Part shown: positions 7,583 through 16,314 of the stretch, in pieces
Position numbering within the stretch: position 1 is the first letter of the stretch
Layout of the letters: each line of letters starts with the position of its first letter
Assembly (NCBI RefSeq): GCF_000282635.1
Contig: NZ_AKIW01000045.1
Span: 1 to 53,168 of the forward strand
DNA from: Variovorax sp. CF313
GTDB taxonomy: Bacteria > Pseudomonadota > Gammaproteobacteria > Burkholderiales > Burkholderiaceae_C
DNA length: 53,168 bases
Reading direction: 5' to 3'
Notes under the pieces: generated by a model
What the model saw: the letters and a program-made list of their open reading frames with translations, nothing else
Told to the model about the DNA's origin: nothing
Database searches by the model: none
Position numbers and translations under genes: made by a program

Positions 7583-10500
7583 CCGAAACGGTGTGAATCC
7601 CGATGCCACACCCACCAGCCCCGACGACGCCCCCCAGCGCATCGTCAAGGTGCGGCGCGACTACAACAGCTGGGTGGCCAGCGAGACGCTGGAGGACTAC
7701 GCGCTGCGCTACACGCCGCAGCGCTTTCGCAAGTGGTCCGAATGGCGGGTGGCCAACACCGCCTTCGGGGCGGCGTCGTTCCTGATCCTGGAAGCGGTGG
7801 GCGCCACGCTGCTGGTGCAGTACGGCTTCGCCAACGCCTTCTGGGCGATCCTGGCGACCGGGCTCATCATCTTCCTGGCAGGCGTGCCGATCAGCGTGTA
7901 TGCGGCGCGCTACGGCGTCGACATGGATTTGCTCACGCGCGGCGCGGGTTTCGGCTACATCGGCTCCACGCTCACCTCGCTGATCTACGCGAGCTTCACT
8001 TTCATCTTCTTTGCGCTCGAGGCGGCGGTGATGGCCTATGCGCTGGAACTGGCACTGGGCATCCCGCCTGTGTGGGGCTACCTGGTGTGCGCGCTGGTGG
8101 TGATCCCGCTGGTCACGCACGGCGTGTCGGCCATCAGCCGGCTGCAGCTGTGGACGCAGCCGCTGTGGCTGCTGATGCTGGTGGTGCCTTTTGCCTACGT
8201 GCTGGTGCGCGATCCTGGTGCATTTGCGGGCATCGTGCACTACAACGGGGTTCGCTCGGGCACGGGTGGCTTCAATTTGCACCTGTTTGGCGCTGCGCTC
8301 ACGGTCGGCATCGCGCTGATCACGCAGATGGGCGAGCAGGCCGACTACCTGCGCTTCATGCCCGCGCGCACCGCGGCCACGGCGCGCCGCTGGTGGGGCG
8401 CGGTGCTGGCCGGAGGGCCGGGCTGGGTGGTGCTGGGCGTGCTCAAGATGCTGGGCGGGGCGCTGCTGGCCTACCTGGCGCTCACGCACATGGTGCCGGC
8501 CGACCGTGCGGTCGATCCGAACCAGATGTACCTCGCGGCCTACGAGTACGTGTTTCCGCACTACGGCTGGGCGGTGGCGGCCACGGCGCTGTTTGTGGTG
8601 ATCTCGCAGCTCAAGATCAATGTCACCAACGCCTATGCCGGTTCGCTGGCCTGGAGCAATTTTTTCTCGCGCGTGGCGCACAGCCACCCGGGGCGCGTGG
8701 TGTGGGTGGTGTTCAACGCGCTGATCGCCTTCATGCTGATGGAGATGAACGTGTTCGAGGCGCTGGGCGACGTGCTCGGTCTGTTCGCCAACATCGCCAT
8801 CGCCTGGATGATGGCCGTGGTGGCCGACCTCGTCATCAACAAGCCGCTGGGGCTGTCGCCGCCGGGCATCGAGTTCAAGCGCGCGCACCTGTGGGACATC
8901 AACCCGGTGGGCGTGGGCGCGATGGCGCTGGCCTCGGTGCTGTCGATCACCGCGCACCTGGGCATGTTCGGTCCGCTGGCGCAGGCCTTCTCGGCGTTGA
9001 TCGCGCTCGGCACGGCGCTGGTGGCATCGCCGCTGCTGGCCTGGGCGACGGGGGGCAAGTACTACCTGGCGCGCGGCTCCGATGAACACCACGGTGCGGT
9101 GGCTTTCGCGCCTGCCGGAGGTCCGCGCACGGTGCGCTGGGCCAAGGTCGAGACCGGCAGCTACCAACGCCTGAAGGTGCAGCATTGCGTGATCTGCGAG
9201 CGCGAGTACGAGGGGCCGGACATGGCGCATTGCCCCGCCTACCAGGGCGCGATCTGTTCGCTGTGCTGCACGCTCGATGCGCGCTGCGGCGACCTGTGCA
9301 AGCCGCATGCGAGCCTCTCGTCGCAGTGGTCCGGCGTGCTGCGCTGGCTACTGCCGCGGCGCAGCTGGCGCTACCTCGACACGGGGCTCGGCCACTTCCT
9401 GCTGCTGATGCTGGTCATCGTGCCGCTGCTGGCCGTGGTGTTCGGCGTGCTCTACCAGCAGGAGCTGCGCGCGTTCGGCGAAGGCGCGCTGGAGCTGGCC
9501 TCCGAGGCCGACGTGGCTGCGGCGCTGGCAGGCGTGCAGAAGCTGTCGCTGCGCTCGGGCTTCCTCAAGGCGTACATGGCGCTGCTGGTCATCGCGGGCA
9601 TCGTTGCGTGGTGGCTGGTGCTGGCGCACCAGAGCCGCAAGGTGGCGCAGGAAGAATCGAACCGGCAGACCCACCTGCTGGTGCGCGAGATCGAACTGCA
9701 CCGCGAGACCGACCGCGCGCTGCAGGCCGCCAAGCAGGCGGCCGACGAGGCGCGCGAGATCGCGGAGCAGGCCAAGCTCGCGGCCGAGCAGGCCAAGCAG
9801 GCCGCCGACCAGGCCAACCAGGCCAAGAGCCGCTACATCAGCGCCATCAGCCACGAACTGCGCACGCCCCTCAACAGCATCCTCGGCTATGCGCAGCTGA
9901 TGGGCGAAGACCATTCGGTGCCGCCGCACCGCCAGCAGGCGGTAGCGGTCATCAAGCGCGGCGGCGAGCACCTGCTGTCGCTCATCGAGGGCACGCTCGC
10001 CATCGCGCACATCGAGGCCGGCAAGCTCACGCTGCATGCGCGGCCGATGCGCTTCGCCGACACGATGCGCGAACTGGCCGATATGTTCGAGCTGCAGGCG
10101 GCGGAGAAGGGGTTGCAGTTCCACTTCGATGCTGCAGGCGCGTTGCCCGAGGTGGTGCGCGCGGATGAAAAGCGCGTGTGCCAGATCCTCATCAACCTGC
10201 TGGGCAACGCGATCAAGTTCACGGCGGCCGGGCAGGTCACGCTGCGGCTGGCCTATGCGCGCGAGTTCGCGTCGGTGGAGATCGAGGACACCGGACCGGG
10301 CATGCCGGCCGGGGACATCGAGCGGATCTTCGAGCCGTTTGCGCGCGGGAATGCAGCGGGCGCATCGGCCGCGCCGGGCGCGGGCCTGGGGCTCACCATC
10401 GCCAAGATGCTGACCGACCTGATGGGCGGCGAGATGAAGGTGCAGAGCACGCCTGGCGTGGGCTCGCTGTTCTGCGTGCGCCTGTTCCTGCCGCGCGTGC

Positions 10501-11192
10501 ACGACGCCATGGCCGGCACCGGCCGGCCGCTGCCGGTGCAGCGCGCGCGGCGCGGCTACGAAGGCCCGCGCCGCCGCCTGCTGGTGGTCGACAACGAGGA
10601 GGCCGACCGCGACCTTCTGGGGCATGTGCTCGCGCCGCTGGGCTTCGAACTGCGCAGCGCGGCCAGCGGGCACGATGCGCTGGACCTCATCGCCGCCGGC
10701 TACCGGCCCGACGCGATGTTCGTCGACCTCGCGATGCCTGGCATCGACGGCTGGGAGACGATCCGCCGCGCGCGCAAGCTGGGGCTGACCGAGGCCTCGG
10801 TGGCCATCGTCTCGGCCAACGCCTTCGACAAGGGGCTCGACAACGACGTGGGCATTGCGCCCGAAGACTTCTTCGTGAAGCCCGTGCGCCACTCGGAGCT
10901 GCTCGACTGGCTCGAACGCCGGCTCGGGCTGCAATGGACCGACACCGCCGCCGGGCCTGCGCCGGTTGCAGTTGCGCGCCCGCTGCTGCCACCTTCGCTG
11001 GAGCGCCTGCGCGTGCTCGAGGAAGCGGTGGGGCTGGGCTACTTCCGCGGCATCATGAACCAGCTCGACGCCATCGACGCGGCGCAGCCCGAATGCAGTG
11101 CATGGACTGAGGCCCAGCGCACGCTGGCGCGCCAGTTCCAGTTCGAAGCCATGAGCCGTGCGCTCGCCGACGCCGTCGAAAGCGCCGCATGA
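7578..11192 (+). CDS. NCS1 permease fused to hybrid histidine kinase
   Basis: This 1204-residue protein combines a transporter and a sensor. Residues about 20-495 form an NCS1 (cytosine/purine/allantoin-type) permease with about 12 helices. Residues about 537-576 form a cysteine cluster (CVIC, ICSLCC, RCGDLC) that may bind metal. Two further helices (about 606-625 and 665-685) and an Ala/Lys/Gln-rich coiled coil (690-755) lead to a HisKA box (SHELRTPLN, His about 759), an HATPase domain ([27 protein letters not shown]) and a receiver domain (Asp about 1050 in FVDLAMPG; Lys in FFVKPV). The design recalls CbrA-like transporter-kinases. It is divergent from ureA and overlaps its response regulator by 4 nt. 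A later start (GTG 7650) is possible. Confidence 0.9.
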   Translation: MHRNGVNPDATPTSPDDAPQRIVKVRRDYNSWVASETLEDYALRYTPQRFRKWSEWRVANTAFGAASFLILEAVGATLLVQYGFANAFWAILATGLIIFLAGVPISVYAARYGVDMDLLTRGAGFGYIGSTLTSLIYASFTFIFFALEAAVMAYALELALGIPPVWGYLVCALVVIPLVTHGVSAISRLQLWTQPLWLLMLVVPFAYVLVRDPGAFAGIVHYNGVRSGTGGFNLHLFGAALTVGIALITQMGEQADYLRFMPARTAATARRWWGAVLAGGPGWVVLGVLKMLGGALLAYLALTHMVPADRAVDPNQMYLAAYEYVFPHYGWAVAATALFVVISQLKINVTNAYAGSLAWSNFFSRVAHSHPGRVVWVVFNALIAFMLMEMNVFEALGDVLGLFANIAIAWMMAVVADLVINKPLGLSPPGIEFKRAHLWDINPVGVGAMALASVLSITAHLGMFGPLAQAFSALIALGTALVASPLLAWATGGKYYLARGSDEHHGAVAFAPAGGPRTVRWAKVETGSYQRLKVQHCVICEREYEGPDMAHCPAYQGAICSLCCTLDARCGDLCKPHASLSSQWSGVLRWLLPRRSWRYLDTGLGHFLLLMLVIVPLLAVVFGVLYQQELRAFGEGALELASEADVAAALAGVQKLSLRSGFLKAYMALLVIAGIVAWWLVLAHQSRKVAQEESNRQTHLLVREIELHRETDRALQAAKQAADEAREIAEQAKLAAEQAKQAADQANQAKSRYISAISHELRTPLNSILGYAQLMGEDHSVPPHRQQAVAVIKRGGEHLLSLIEGTLAIAHIEAGKLTLHARPMRFADTMRELADMFELQAAEKGLQFHFDAAGALPEVVRADEKRVCQILINLLGNAIKFTAAGQVTLRLAYAREFASVEIEDTGPGMPAGDIERIFEPFARGNAAGASAAPGAGLGLTIAKMLTDLMGGEMKVQSTPGVGSLFCVRLFLPRVHDAMAGTGRPLPVQRARRGYEGPRRRLLVVDNEEADRDLLGHVLAPLGFELRSAASGHDALDLIAAGYRPDAMFVDLAMPGIDGWETIRRARKLGLTEASVAIVSANAFDKGLDNDVGIAPEDFFVKPVRHSELLDWLERRLGLQWTDTAAGPAPVAVARPLLPPSLERLRVLEEAVGLGYFRGIMNQLDAIDAAQPECSAWTEAQRTLARQFQFEAMSRALADAVESAA
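7580..7594. promoter_or_regulatory. NtrC-like dyad
   Basis: GCACC-GAAAC-GGTGT has the NtrC arrangement GCACC-N5-GGTGC with one mismatch. The core CACCGAAACGGTG is a perfect inverted repeat. It lies about 70 bp upstream of the predicted ureA transcription start, a workable enhancer position. Confidence 0.5.
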
Positions 11193-12220
11193 CACAGACG
11201 CCACCTCCCGCCGCGGAAACATCGCCGCTCGCCAGGACGCTGCGCGAGCAGCAGGGCGCCAACAGCGATCTCGTGCTGATCGTCGACGACGTGCCCGACA
11301 ACCTCGCCGTGCTGCACGACGCGCTCGACGAATCGGGCTATACCGTGCTCATCGCCACCAACGGCGAACAGGCGCTGCAGCGCGCCGCCCAGGCGCGGCC
11401 CGACATCGTGCTGCTCGACGCGATGATGCCGGGCATCGACGGCTTCGAAGTGGCGCGCCGGCTCAAGGCCGATGCGGCCACGTCGCACATTCCCATCGTG
11501 TTCATGACCGGGCTCACCGAGACCGAACACCTCGTGGCCGCGCTGGAAGCCGGGGGCGTCGACTACGTCACCAAGCCCATCAAGCCGAAGGAAGTGCTCG
11601 CGCGCATGAACGTGCACCTGCAGGGCGCGCGCCGCGCGCGGCAGGACGCGCGGCAGGCCGGGCAGGCGCGCAACGCGCTCGATGCCTTCGGCTACGCGAG
11701 CATCACCGTGCGCCTGCCCGAAGGCCGGCTGATCTGGCAGACGGCCCTCGCGCGCGACCTGCTGCAGCGCTACTGCGACACGCGCGCGCCCGAGACGCCG
11801 CCCGCGGTGCTCGAATGGCTGCGCAGCCACACGCCCGACGCGCGCCAGCGCGGCATCGAGCCGCCGGCGCTGTCCATTGTGCAGGGCGCCAGCAGCCTCA
11901 CGCTGCGCCTGCACCAGCAGACCAGCAGCGACGACGACGGCGACGAGTGGATGATCGTCATGCGCGAGGTGTCCGACACTGGCGTGATCGAGGCCATGAG
12001 CCTGAGCCTGAAGCTCACGGCGCGCGAGGCCGAGGTGCTGTACTGGGTGGTCAAGGGCAAGACCAACAAGGACATCGGCGAGATCCTCGGCAGCAGCCCG
12101 GCCACCGCCAAGAAGCACCTCGAGCGGGTGTACGTGAAGCTCGGCGTGGAGACGCGCACGGCCGCGGCCGGCGTGGCCATCAAGCGCATCCGCGAGCTGC
12201 AGCCGCAGTTCGAGATCTGA
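11189..12220 (+). CDS. Response regulator with LuxR-type DNA-binding domain
   Basis: The 343-residue protein has an N-terminal receiver domain (about 28-145; acidic pocket in IVDDVPDN, phosphoacceptor Asp77 in LLDAMMPG, Lys in YVTKPIKP). A middle region of about 120 residues matches nothing I recognise. The C-terminal LuxR/GerE helix-turn-helix follows (about 280-335; LTAREAEVLYWVVKGKTNKD, then ATAKKHLERVYVKLGV). ATG at 11189 overlaps the kinase stop (ATGA), so the pair is translationally coupled and the kinase is its obvious partner. Likely targets are nitrogen-source genes nearby, but no binding site is established. Confidence 0.92.
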   Translation: MTQTPPPAAETSPLARTLREQQGANSDLVLIVDDVPDNLAVLHDALDESGYTVLIATNGEQALQRAAQARPDIVLLDAMMPGIDGFEVARRLKADAATSHIPIVFMTGLTETEHLVAALEAGGVDYVTKPIKPKEVLARMNVHLQGARRARQDARQAGQARNALDAFGYASITVRLPEGRLIWQTALARDLLQRYCDTRAPETPPAVLEWLRSHTPDARQRGIEPPALSIVQGASSLTLRLHQQTSSDDDGDEWMIVMREVSDTGVIEAMSLSLKLTAREAEVLYWVVKGKTNKDIGEILGSSPATAKKHLERVYVKLGVETRTAAAGVAIKRIRELQPQFEI

Positions 12221-12308
12221 GGTTCGATGGCCGCCGGTTCCCCGCGCCGTGTCATGGCGCCTGCTTGCAGCGTCCCTAGAATGGTTCAAGGTCCACCGGA
12301 CGCGCGCG

Positions 12309-13031
12309 ATGAAGAACAACAGGCACAACAGGACAACAACCCGACCGACATGCCGCGGCTGGATGCTTGCTGCTTCCTGCCTGTTCGTGAGCCTGGGCGC
12401 GAGTCCTGGCGCACGGGCCGCCGGCCATTTCGACGTGGACGACGCCAGCACGCTCGACCCGGGCCAATGCCAGTACGAGACCTGGTGGAGCCGCACGGGC
12501 ACGGAGCCGGTCACGGGGTTCCACCTCGGGCCCGCCTGCCGGGTGGGTCCCATCGAGCTGGGCCTGAACTTCGACCGCACCTCGGTGCAGGGCGTGCACT
12601 CGGTCATCGGCGGGCCGCAGGTCAAATGGAATTTCTACGGGCAGGCGGCGGATGCGCCGTTCAGCGCCGCCGTGTCGGCCGGCATCGTCTCGGACCTGCG
12701 GCGCGGCGGCCGCATGGGTGGGCAGTTCGTCGTGCCGATGACGTGGCGCCCGGCCAGCAGCCTGCAGGTGCATGTCAACTTCGGTGCCGACTGGGCGCTG
12801 GGCACCGGCCTTCGCACGCCGCGCGGCGGCGCGGGCGTCGAATGGGCGCTGAACGACACCGTGTCGCTCATCGCAGAACGCAACCGTGCGGCGGGCGTCT
12901 GGACTTCGCGCATCGGCGGGCGTTTCAGCCTCACGCCGCTGATCAGCGTGGACGTGAGCGCGTCGCGCACCGGGCCGCAGGGCGTGCGCGGCTTCGCGAT
13001 CGGGCTGAACCACGAATTCACCTGGAAGTGA
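12309..13031 (+). CDS. Secreted beta-rich outer-membrane-like protein
   Basis: The 240-residue product starts with a basic n-region and a hydrophobic core, with a predicted cleavage after GARAA (about residue 38 from ATG 12309). The mature chain shows alternating short hydrophobic strands, for example IELGLNFDRTSVQ and LQVHVNFGADWALG, and ends in a strand closing with aromatic Phe-Thr-Trp-Lys. This suggests a small beta-barrel. It follows the two-component pair by 88 bp on the same strand, so it may be a co-transcribed or regulated surface component. No family is recognised with confidence. Confidence 0.6.
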   Translation: MKNNRHNRTTTRPTCRGWMLAASCLFVSLGASPGARAAGHFDVDDASTLDPGQCQYETWWSRTGTEPVTGFHLGPACRVGPIELGLNFDRTSVQGVHSVIGGPQVKWNFYGQAADAPFSAAVSAGIVSDLRRGGRMGGQFVVPMTWRPASSLQVHVNFGADWALGTGLRTPRGGAGVEWALNDTVSLIAERNRAAGVWTSRIGGRFSLTPLISVDVSASRTGPQGVRGFAIGLNHEFTWK

Positions 13032-13069
13032 GCCTGCCGCAGGAGGCGCTGTATCCGATTTCCGCGAAT

Positions 13070-13081
13070 CCCATCGATGGG
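13070..13081. repeat. Perfect 12-bp palindrome
   Basis: CCCATCGATGGG lies in the gap after the secreted beta-rich protein. It could form a short stem or act as a binding site. No U-tract follows, so I do not call it a terminator. Confidence 0.3.
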
Positions 13082-13155
13082 CCTGGTTGTCGATCGAGTA
13101 TCCGGCCCTGCGCAATTTTTGATTCCGACTGCAAAAGATTTGGTGACAACCTCCC

Positions 13156-14400
13156 ATGCCTGATCCCGTGACGACATCGCCCGTGCTGGACTTCAAGTTC
13201 GCTGCTCCTCCCCTCGATTCCGCGGCTCATCCTTCGGGCAACCCCTTGGGCATGGCGGCACGCAATCGGACACCCAGGCCCGTGCGCAACCCGAACCTGC
13301 GCGGCCTGCAGTGCCTGCGGTGCGATGCGCTCTTCCCCCTCGCGCTGGCGCACGACGGATGTCCCGCGTGCAGGCGCGGAGGCCTTCACGTCGCGCTGCG
13401 CGCCAGCTACCTGTCCGGCAGCGCCGAAGCGATGCCCATGCCCTACACCTCCGGCTTCGCGCTGGGCGAAGGGCAGACGCCGCTGCAGGACGTGCCCGAG
13501 CTGGCGCGGCAGTTCGACGTGGGTCGGCTGGCCATCAAGGACGAGTCTTGCAATCCCACCGGCTCGCACAAGGACCGCATGACCGCGGTGGGCGTGGCGC
13601 AGGCGCTCGATTTCGACGTCCACACGCTGGTGCTGGCCTCGTCGGGCAACGCGGCCGTGTCGGCGGCGCACTACGCATGGGCCGCGGGCCTGGGCTGCGA
13701 AGTGGCCACCTACGAAGGCATGCCGGCCACCTATGCGCGGCAGCTCGATGCACTCGGCGCGCGGCGCTATGTATTCGCCGACAACGCGGGCCGCTGGGCC
13801 TTCGTGCGCGAGCGTGCGCAGCACCCCGGCTACTTCGCGCTGACCAACTACCGCCTGCCCGCGCTGGGCAGTGCGCCGCTGGCAATCGAAGGCTACAAGC
13901 CGATCGCGCTCGAATGCGTGGCCGATGGCGGGTTGCCGGACCACATCGTGATTCCCACCGCGCGCGGCGACCTGGCCTGGGGCATCTACGCGGGCTTTCG
14001 CGACCTGCTGGCCGCGGGGCGCATCGCACGCCTGCCGAGGCTCTGGCTCGTGGAGCCGTTCCCGCGCCTGGCGCGCGTGCTCGCGGGCGGCCCCCTCAAC
14101 GACAGCTACCCGGGCCACACCGCGCAGTTCTCCACCGCCGGAGCCACCGTCACCTACCTGCAGTGGCAGGCCGCCGCCGCGACGGGCGGCGGCGCGGTGG
14201 TCGTGGGCGACAACGAAGCGCGCGCCGCGCGCCGGCTGCTCTCGGCGTCCGGCATCAGCGCCGAGCTGTGCGCGGCCGGCGGCCTGGCCGCCCTGCGGCA
14301 GCTGCGCGAGAGCAACGCCGTCGCGGCCGACGCGCATGTGGTGCTGATGCTGACCGCCAGCGCGGCCGGCGATCCGAGCTGGCCCGACCGTCCTGTCTAG
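13156..14400 (+). CDS. Threonine-synthase-like PLP-dependent enzyme with zinc-ribbon N-terminus
   Basis: This 414-residue fold-type II PLP enzyme has the cofactor lysine in NPTGSHKDRM (about residue 138) and the phosphate-cradle SSGNAAVSAAH. An N-terminal CLRC...CPAC pair (about residues 53-73) looks like the small zinc ribbon seen in some threonine synthases. The family includes threonine synthases and dehydratases acting on beta-substituted amino acids. The location beside a second such enzyme and an ornithine-cyclodeaminase homologue suggests catabolism of an unusual amino acid rather than threonine synthesis. No strong Shine-Dalgarno sequence precedes the ATG. The true substrate cannot be read from sequence. 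Confidence 0.82.
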   Translation: MPDPVTTSPVLDFKFAAPPLDSAAHPSGNPLGMAARNRTPRPVRNPNLRGLQCLRCDALFPLALAHDGCPACRRGGLHVALRASYLSGSAEAMPMPYTSGFALGEGQTPLQDVPELARQFDVGRLAIKDESCNPTGSHKDRMTAVGVAQALDFDVHTLVLASSGNAAVSAAHYAWAAGLGCEVATYEGMPATYARQLDALGARRYVFADNAGRWAFVRERAQHPGYFALTNYRLPALGSAPLAIEGYKPIALECVADGGLPDHIVIPTARGDLAWGIYAGFRDLLAAGRIARLPRLWLVEPFPRLARVLAGGPLNDSYPGHTAQFSTAGATVTYLQWQAAAATGGGAVVVGDNEARAARRLLSASGISAELCAAGGLAALRQLRESNAVAADAHVVLMLTASAAGDPSWPDRPV

Positions 14401-14435
14401 CCTTCGGCCTGCAGCCGCAGTAGGAGGCGAGCCCC

Positions 14436-15062
14436 TTACTTCGCGTCGCTGTAGACCGTGGCGCGCGACACGCCCATGTGCGCCGCGGCAATCTCGGCGC
14501 CCCGGCGGACCTCCAGCATGCCGGCCTTCTTCAGTTCCTGCACCAGCTGCTTGCGGTCGGCGGGCTTCAGCGAGCGCGACGTGGTCGCGCGCGACGCCGC
14601 GAACTCGTCGATGCGCGCGTGGATGCGGTCCGAGTGGTTGCCGCCGCTCTCGAGGTGCTCGTGCACATCCTTGTCGTCGATCTTTGTGAACTGCGAGATC
14701 GCGCTCTGGAAGCTCTGGAACAGCGTGAGGTCGACGTTGAGGCACAGCGCGGCCACGTATTCGCCGCTGTCGTCCTTGATGCCGATGGACGTGCTCTTGA
14801 CCTTGCGCCCGTCGGGAAAGGTGTTGGCGTAGTTCGCGATCACCGCCGGAAACTCCGGGTCGCGGATGCGAGCGAGGCCCAGCTCGGTGACCGGCTGGCC
14901 GACCTCGCGGCCGCTCAGGCTGTTCTCGATGGCGTAGATCGCGTTCTTCGGGTTGCTCAGGTCGTGCACCACCACTTCGCAGAAGGGCGCAAAAGTCTGG
15001 CCCAGGCCTTCGGCCATGTTGCGCAGCATGTCCAGGAGCTGCTTGTTCGGCTTCTTCTTCAT
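14436..15062 (-). CDS. YheO/DauR-type PAS-HTH transcriptional regulator
   Basis: The 208-residue protein has an N-terminal YheO-type PAS-like domain (about 5-120; FCEVVVHDLSNPKNAIYAIE, GIKDDSGEYVAALCLNVD) and a C-terminal helix-turn-helix (about 165-205; GAEIAAAHMGVSRATVYSD). Relatives such as DauR control D-amino-acid catabolism. It diverges from the threonine-synthase-like gene at 15157. I prefer the ATG at 15062 (MKKKPNKQLLDML); the ATG at 15104 adds 14 residues that overlap the likely operator region. A natural guess is that it senses an amino acid and controls its neighbours. Confidence 0.87.
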   Translation of the reverse strand: MKKKPNKQLLDMLRNMAEGLGQTFAPFCEVVVHDLSNPKNAIYAIENSLSGREVGQPVTELGLARIRDPEFPAVIANYANTFPDGRKVKSTSIGIKDDSGEYVAALCLNVDLTLFQSFQSAISQFTKIDDKDVHEHLESGGNHSDRIHARIDEFAASRATTSRSLKPADRKQLVQELKKAGMLEVRRGAEIAAAHMGVSRATVYSDAK

Positions 15063-15103
15063 GCCGTGGAATGTATCCAGCTCTGGACGGACAATCCAAT
15101 TCA

Positions 15104-15143
15104 TACAAAAAGTACAGTGTTGGATGTATTATCTAATTTTGTA
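15104..15143. promoter_or_regulatory. Inverted repeat in the divergent regulator promoter region
   Basis: TACAAAA (15104-15110) and TTTTGTA (15137-15143) are perfect inverted arms, and AGTACA (15111-15116) is mirrored by TGTACT (15140-15145). Within it, 15120-15138 (TTGGATGTATTATCTAATT) matches 16 of 19 bases of a sequence directly upstream of the cyclodeaminase-family gene. This is a probable regulator-binding region. Confidence 0.5.
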
Positions 15144-15156
15144 CTGGAGCCCGCGA

Positions 15157-16308
15157 ATGACCGCGAGAGAACGCGCACGCTATGTCGATCCCCGCACCGG
15201 CAGGCACTACGACCTGTCCGAACGCCGATGGCGCTCCGACGACGGCCACCCGATGATGGTCACGCCGCTGCCCGGCATCGGGCGCGACGACATCGATTCG
15301 CGCGTCCGCTCGCTGTGGCGCTACCGCGCGGCGCTGCCCGTGGCGATCGACCAGCCCGCGAGCATGGGCGAAGGCTGCACGCCGCTGGTGCAGAAGCGGT
15401 GGGGCGGCTTCGAGCCTTACTTCAAGCTCGAGTGGTTCAATCCGACCTGCAGCTTCAAGGACCGAGGCGCGGCGGTGATGATGTCTTTCCTGCGGCAGAT
15501 CGGCGTCGATGCGGTGCTGGAAGACAGCTCCGGCAACGGCGGCGCGGCGATTGCGGCGGCCGGCGCGGCGGCGGGCATGCGCGTGAAGGTGCTCGCGCCG
15601 AGCTACACGCCCGCGCCGAAGGTGGCGCAGATCCGGGCCTTCGGCGCGGAGGTACAACTGGTGCCGGGGCCGCGCGAAGAGTCCGAATATGAGGCGGTGC
15701 GCCAGTCGGAATCGATCTTCTACGCGAGCCACAACTGGCATCCGTTCTTCCTGCAGGGTACGAAGACGCTGGCCTACGAGCTGTGGGAAGACCTGGGCTT
15801 CACCGCGCCCGACAACGTCGTGATTCCGACCGGCGCGGGCAGCAATGTGCTCGGCTGCTGGATCGGCTTCAAGGAACTGCTGGCGGCGGGGCAGATCGCG
15901 AAGCTGCCCCGCATCTTCGTGGCGCAGCCGCTGAACTGCTCGCCGATCGATGCGAGTTTCATGGCGGGCGCCGAGACGCTGGTGGAGCGCATCGTGCGGC
16001 CGACGATTGCCGAAGGCACGGCGATCAGGCGGCCCGTGCGCCTGCAGGAAATCCTGCAGGCGCTGCGCGAGACGGATGGCAAGACGGTGGCGCTGACCGA
16101 GGAGCAGATCGCGGCGGCGGTGCGCCGGCTGGCAGCGAGCGGGCTCTACGCGGAGCCGACGTCCGCCTCGGCAGCGGCGGCCATCGAGGTGCTGGCGCAG
16201 CGCGGCGACATCAAGGCCAGCGAGACGACGGTCGCGTTGCTGACCGGCACTGGCCTGAAATCGACGCAGTTCATGACCGAGCTGTTCGGCGCCGCCGTCG
16301 CCGTGTAG
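15157..16308 (+). CDS. Threonine-synthase-like PLP-dependent enzyme
   Basis: The 383-residue fold-type II PLP enzyme carries the cofactor lysine in NPTCSFKDRGAAV (about residue 105), the cofactor-binding SSGNGGAAIAA, and a glycine-rich GAGSN loop. It is paralogous in fold to the enzyme at 13156 but lacks its zinc-ribbon N-terminus. A clear CTGGAG at 15144-15149 supports the ATG at 15157; longer upstream frames cross the regulator gene. It diverges from the YheO-type regulator and converges, 6 bp apart, with the cyclodeaminase-family gene. Likely activity is elimination or replacement at the beta position of an amino acid; substrate unknown. Confidence 0.85.
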   Translation: MTARERARYVDPRTGRHYDLSERRWRSDDGHPMMVTPLPGIGRDDIDSRVRSLWRYRAALPVAIDQPASMGEGCTPLVQKRWGGFEPYFKLEWFNPTCSFKDRGAAVMMSFLRQIGVDAVLEDSSGNGGAAIAAAGAAAGMRVKVLAPSYTPAPKVAQIRAFGAEVQLVPGPREESEYEAVRQSESIFYASHNWHPFFLQGTKTLAYELWEDLGFTAPDNVVIPTGAGSNVLGCWIGFKELLAAGQIAKLPRIFVAQPLNCSPIDASFMAGAETLVERIVRPTIAEGTAIRRPVRLQEILQALRETDGKTVALTEEQIAAAVRRLAASGLYAEPTSASAAAAIEVLAQRGDIKASETTVALLTGTGLKSTQFMTELFGAAVAV

Positions 16309-16314
16309 CCAGCA

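Noticed and set aside
7464..9308. Minus-strand frame of 614 codons opposite the permease-kinase
   Set aside because: Arg/His-rich antisense translation with no recognisable family; the plus strand has obvious domains.
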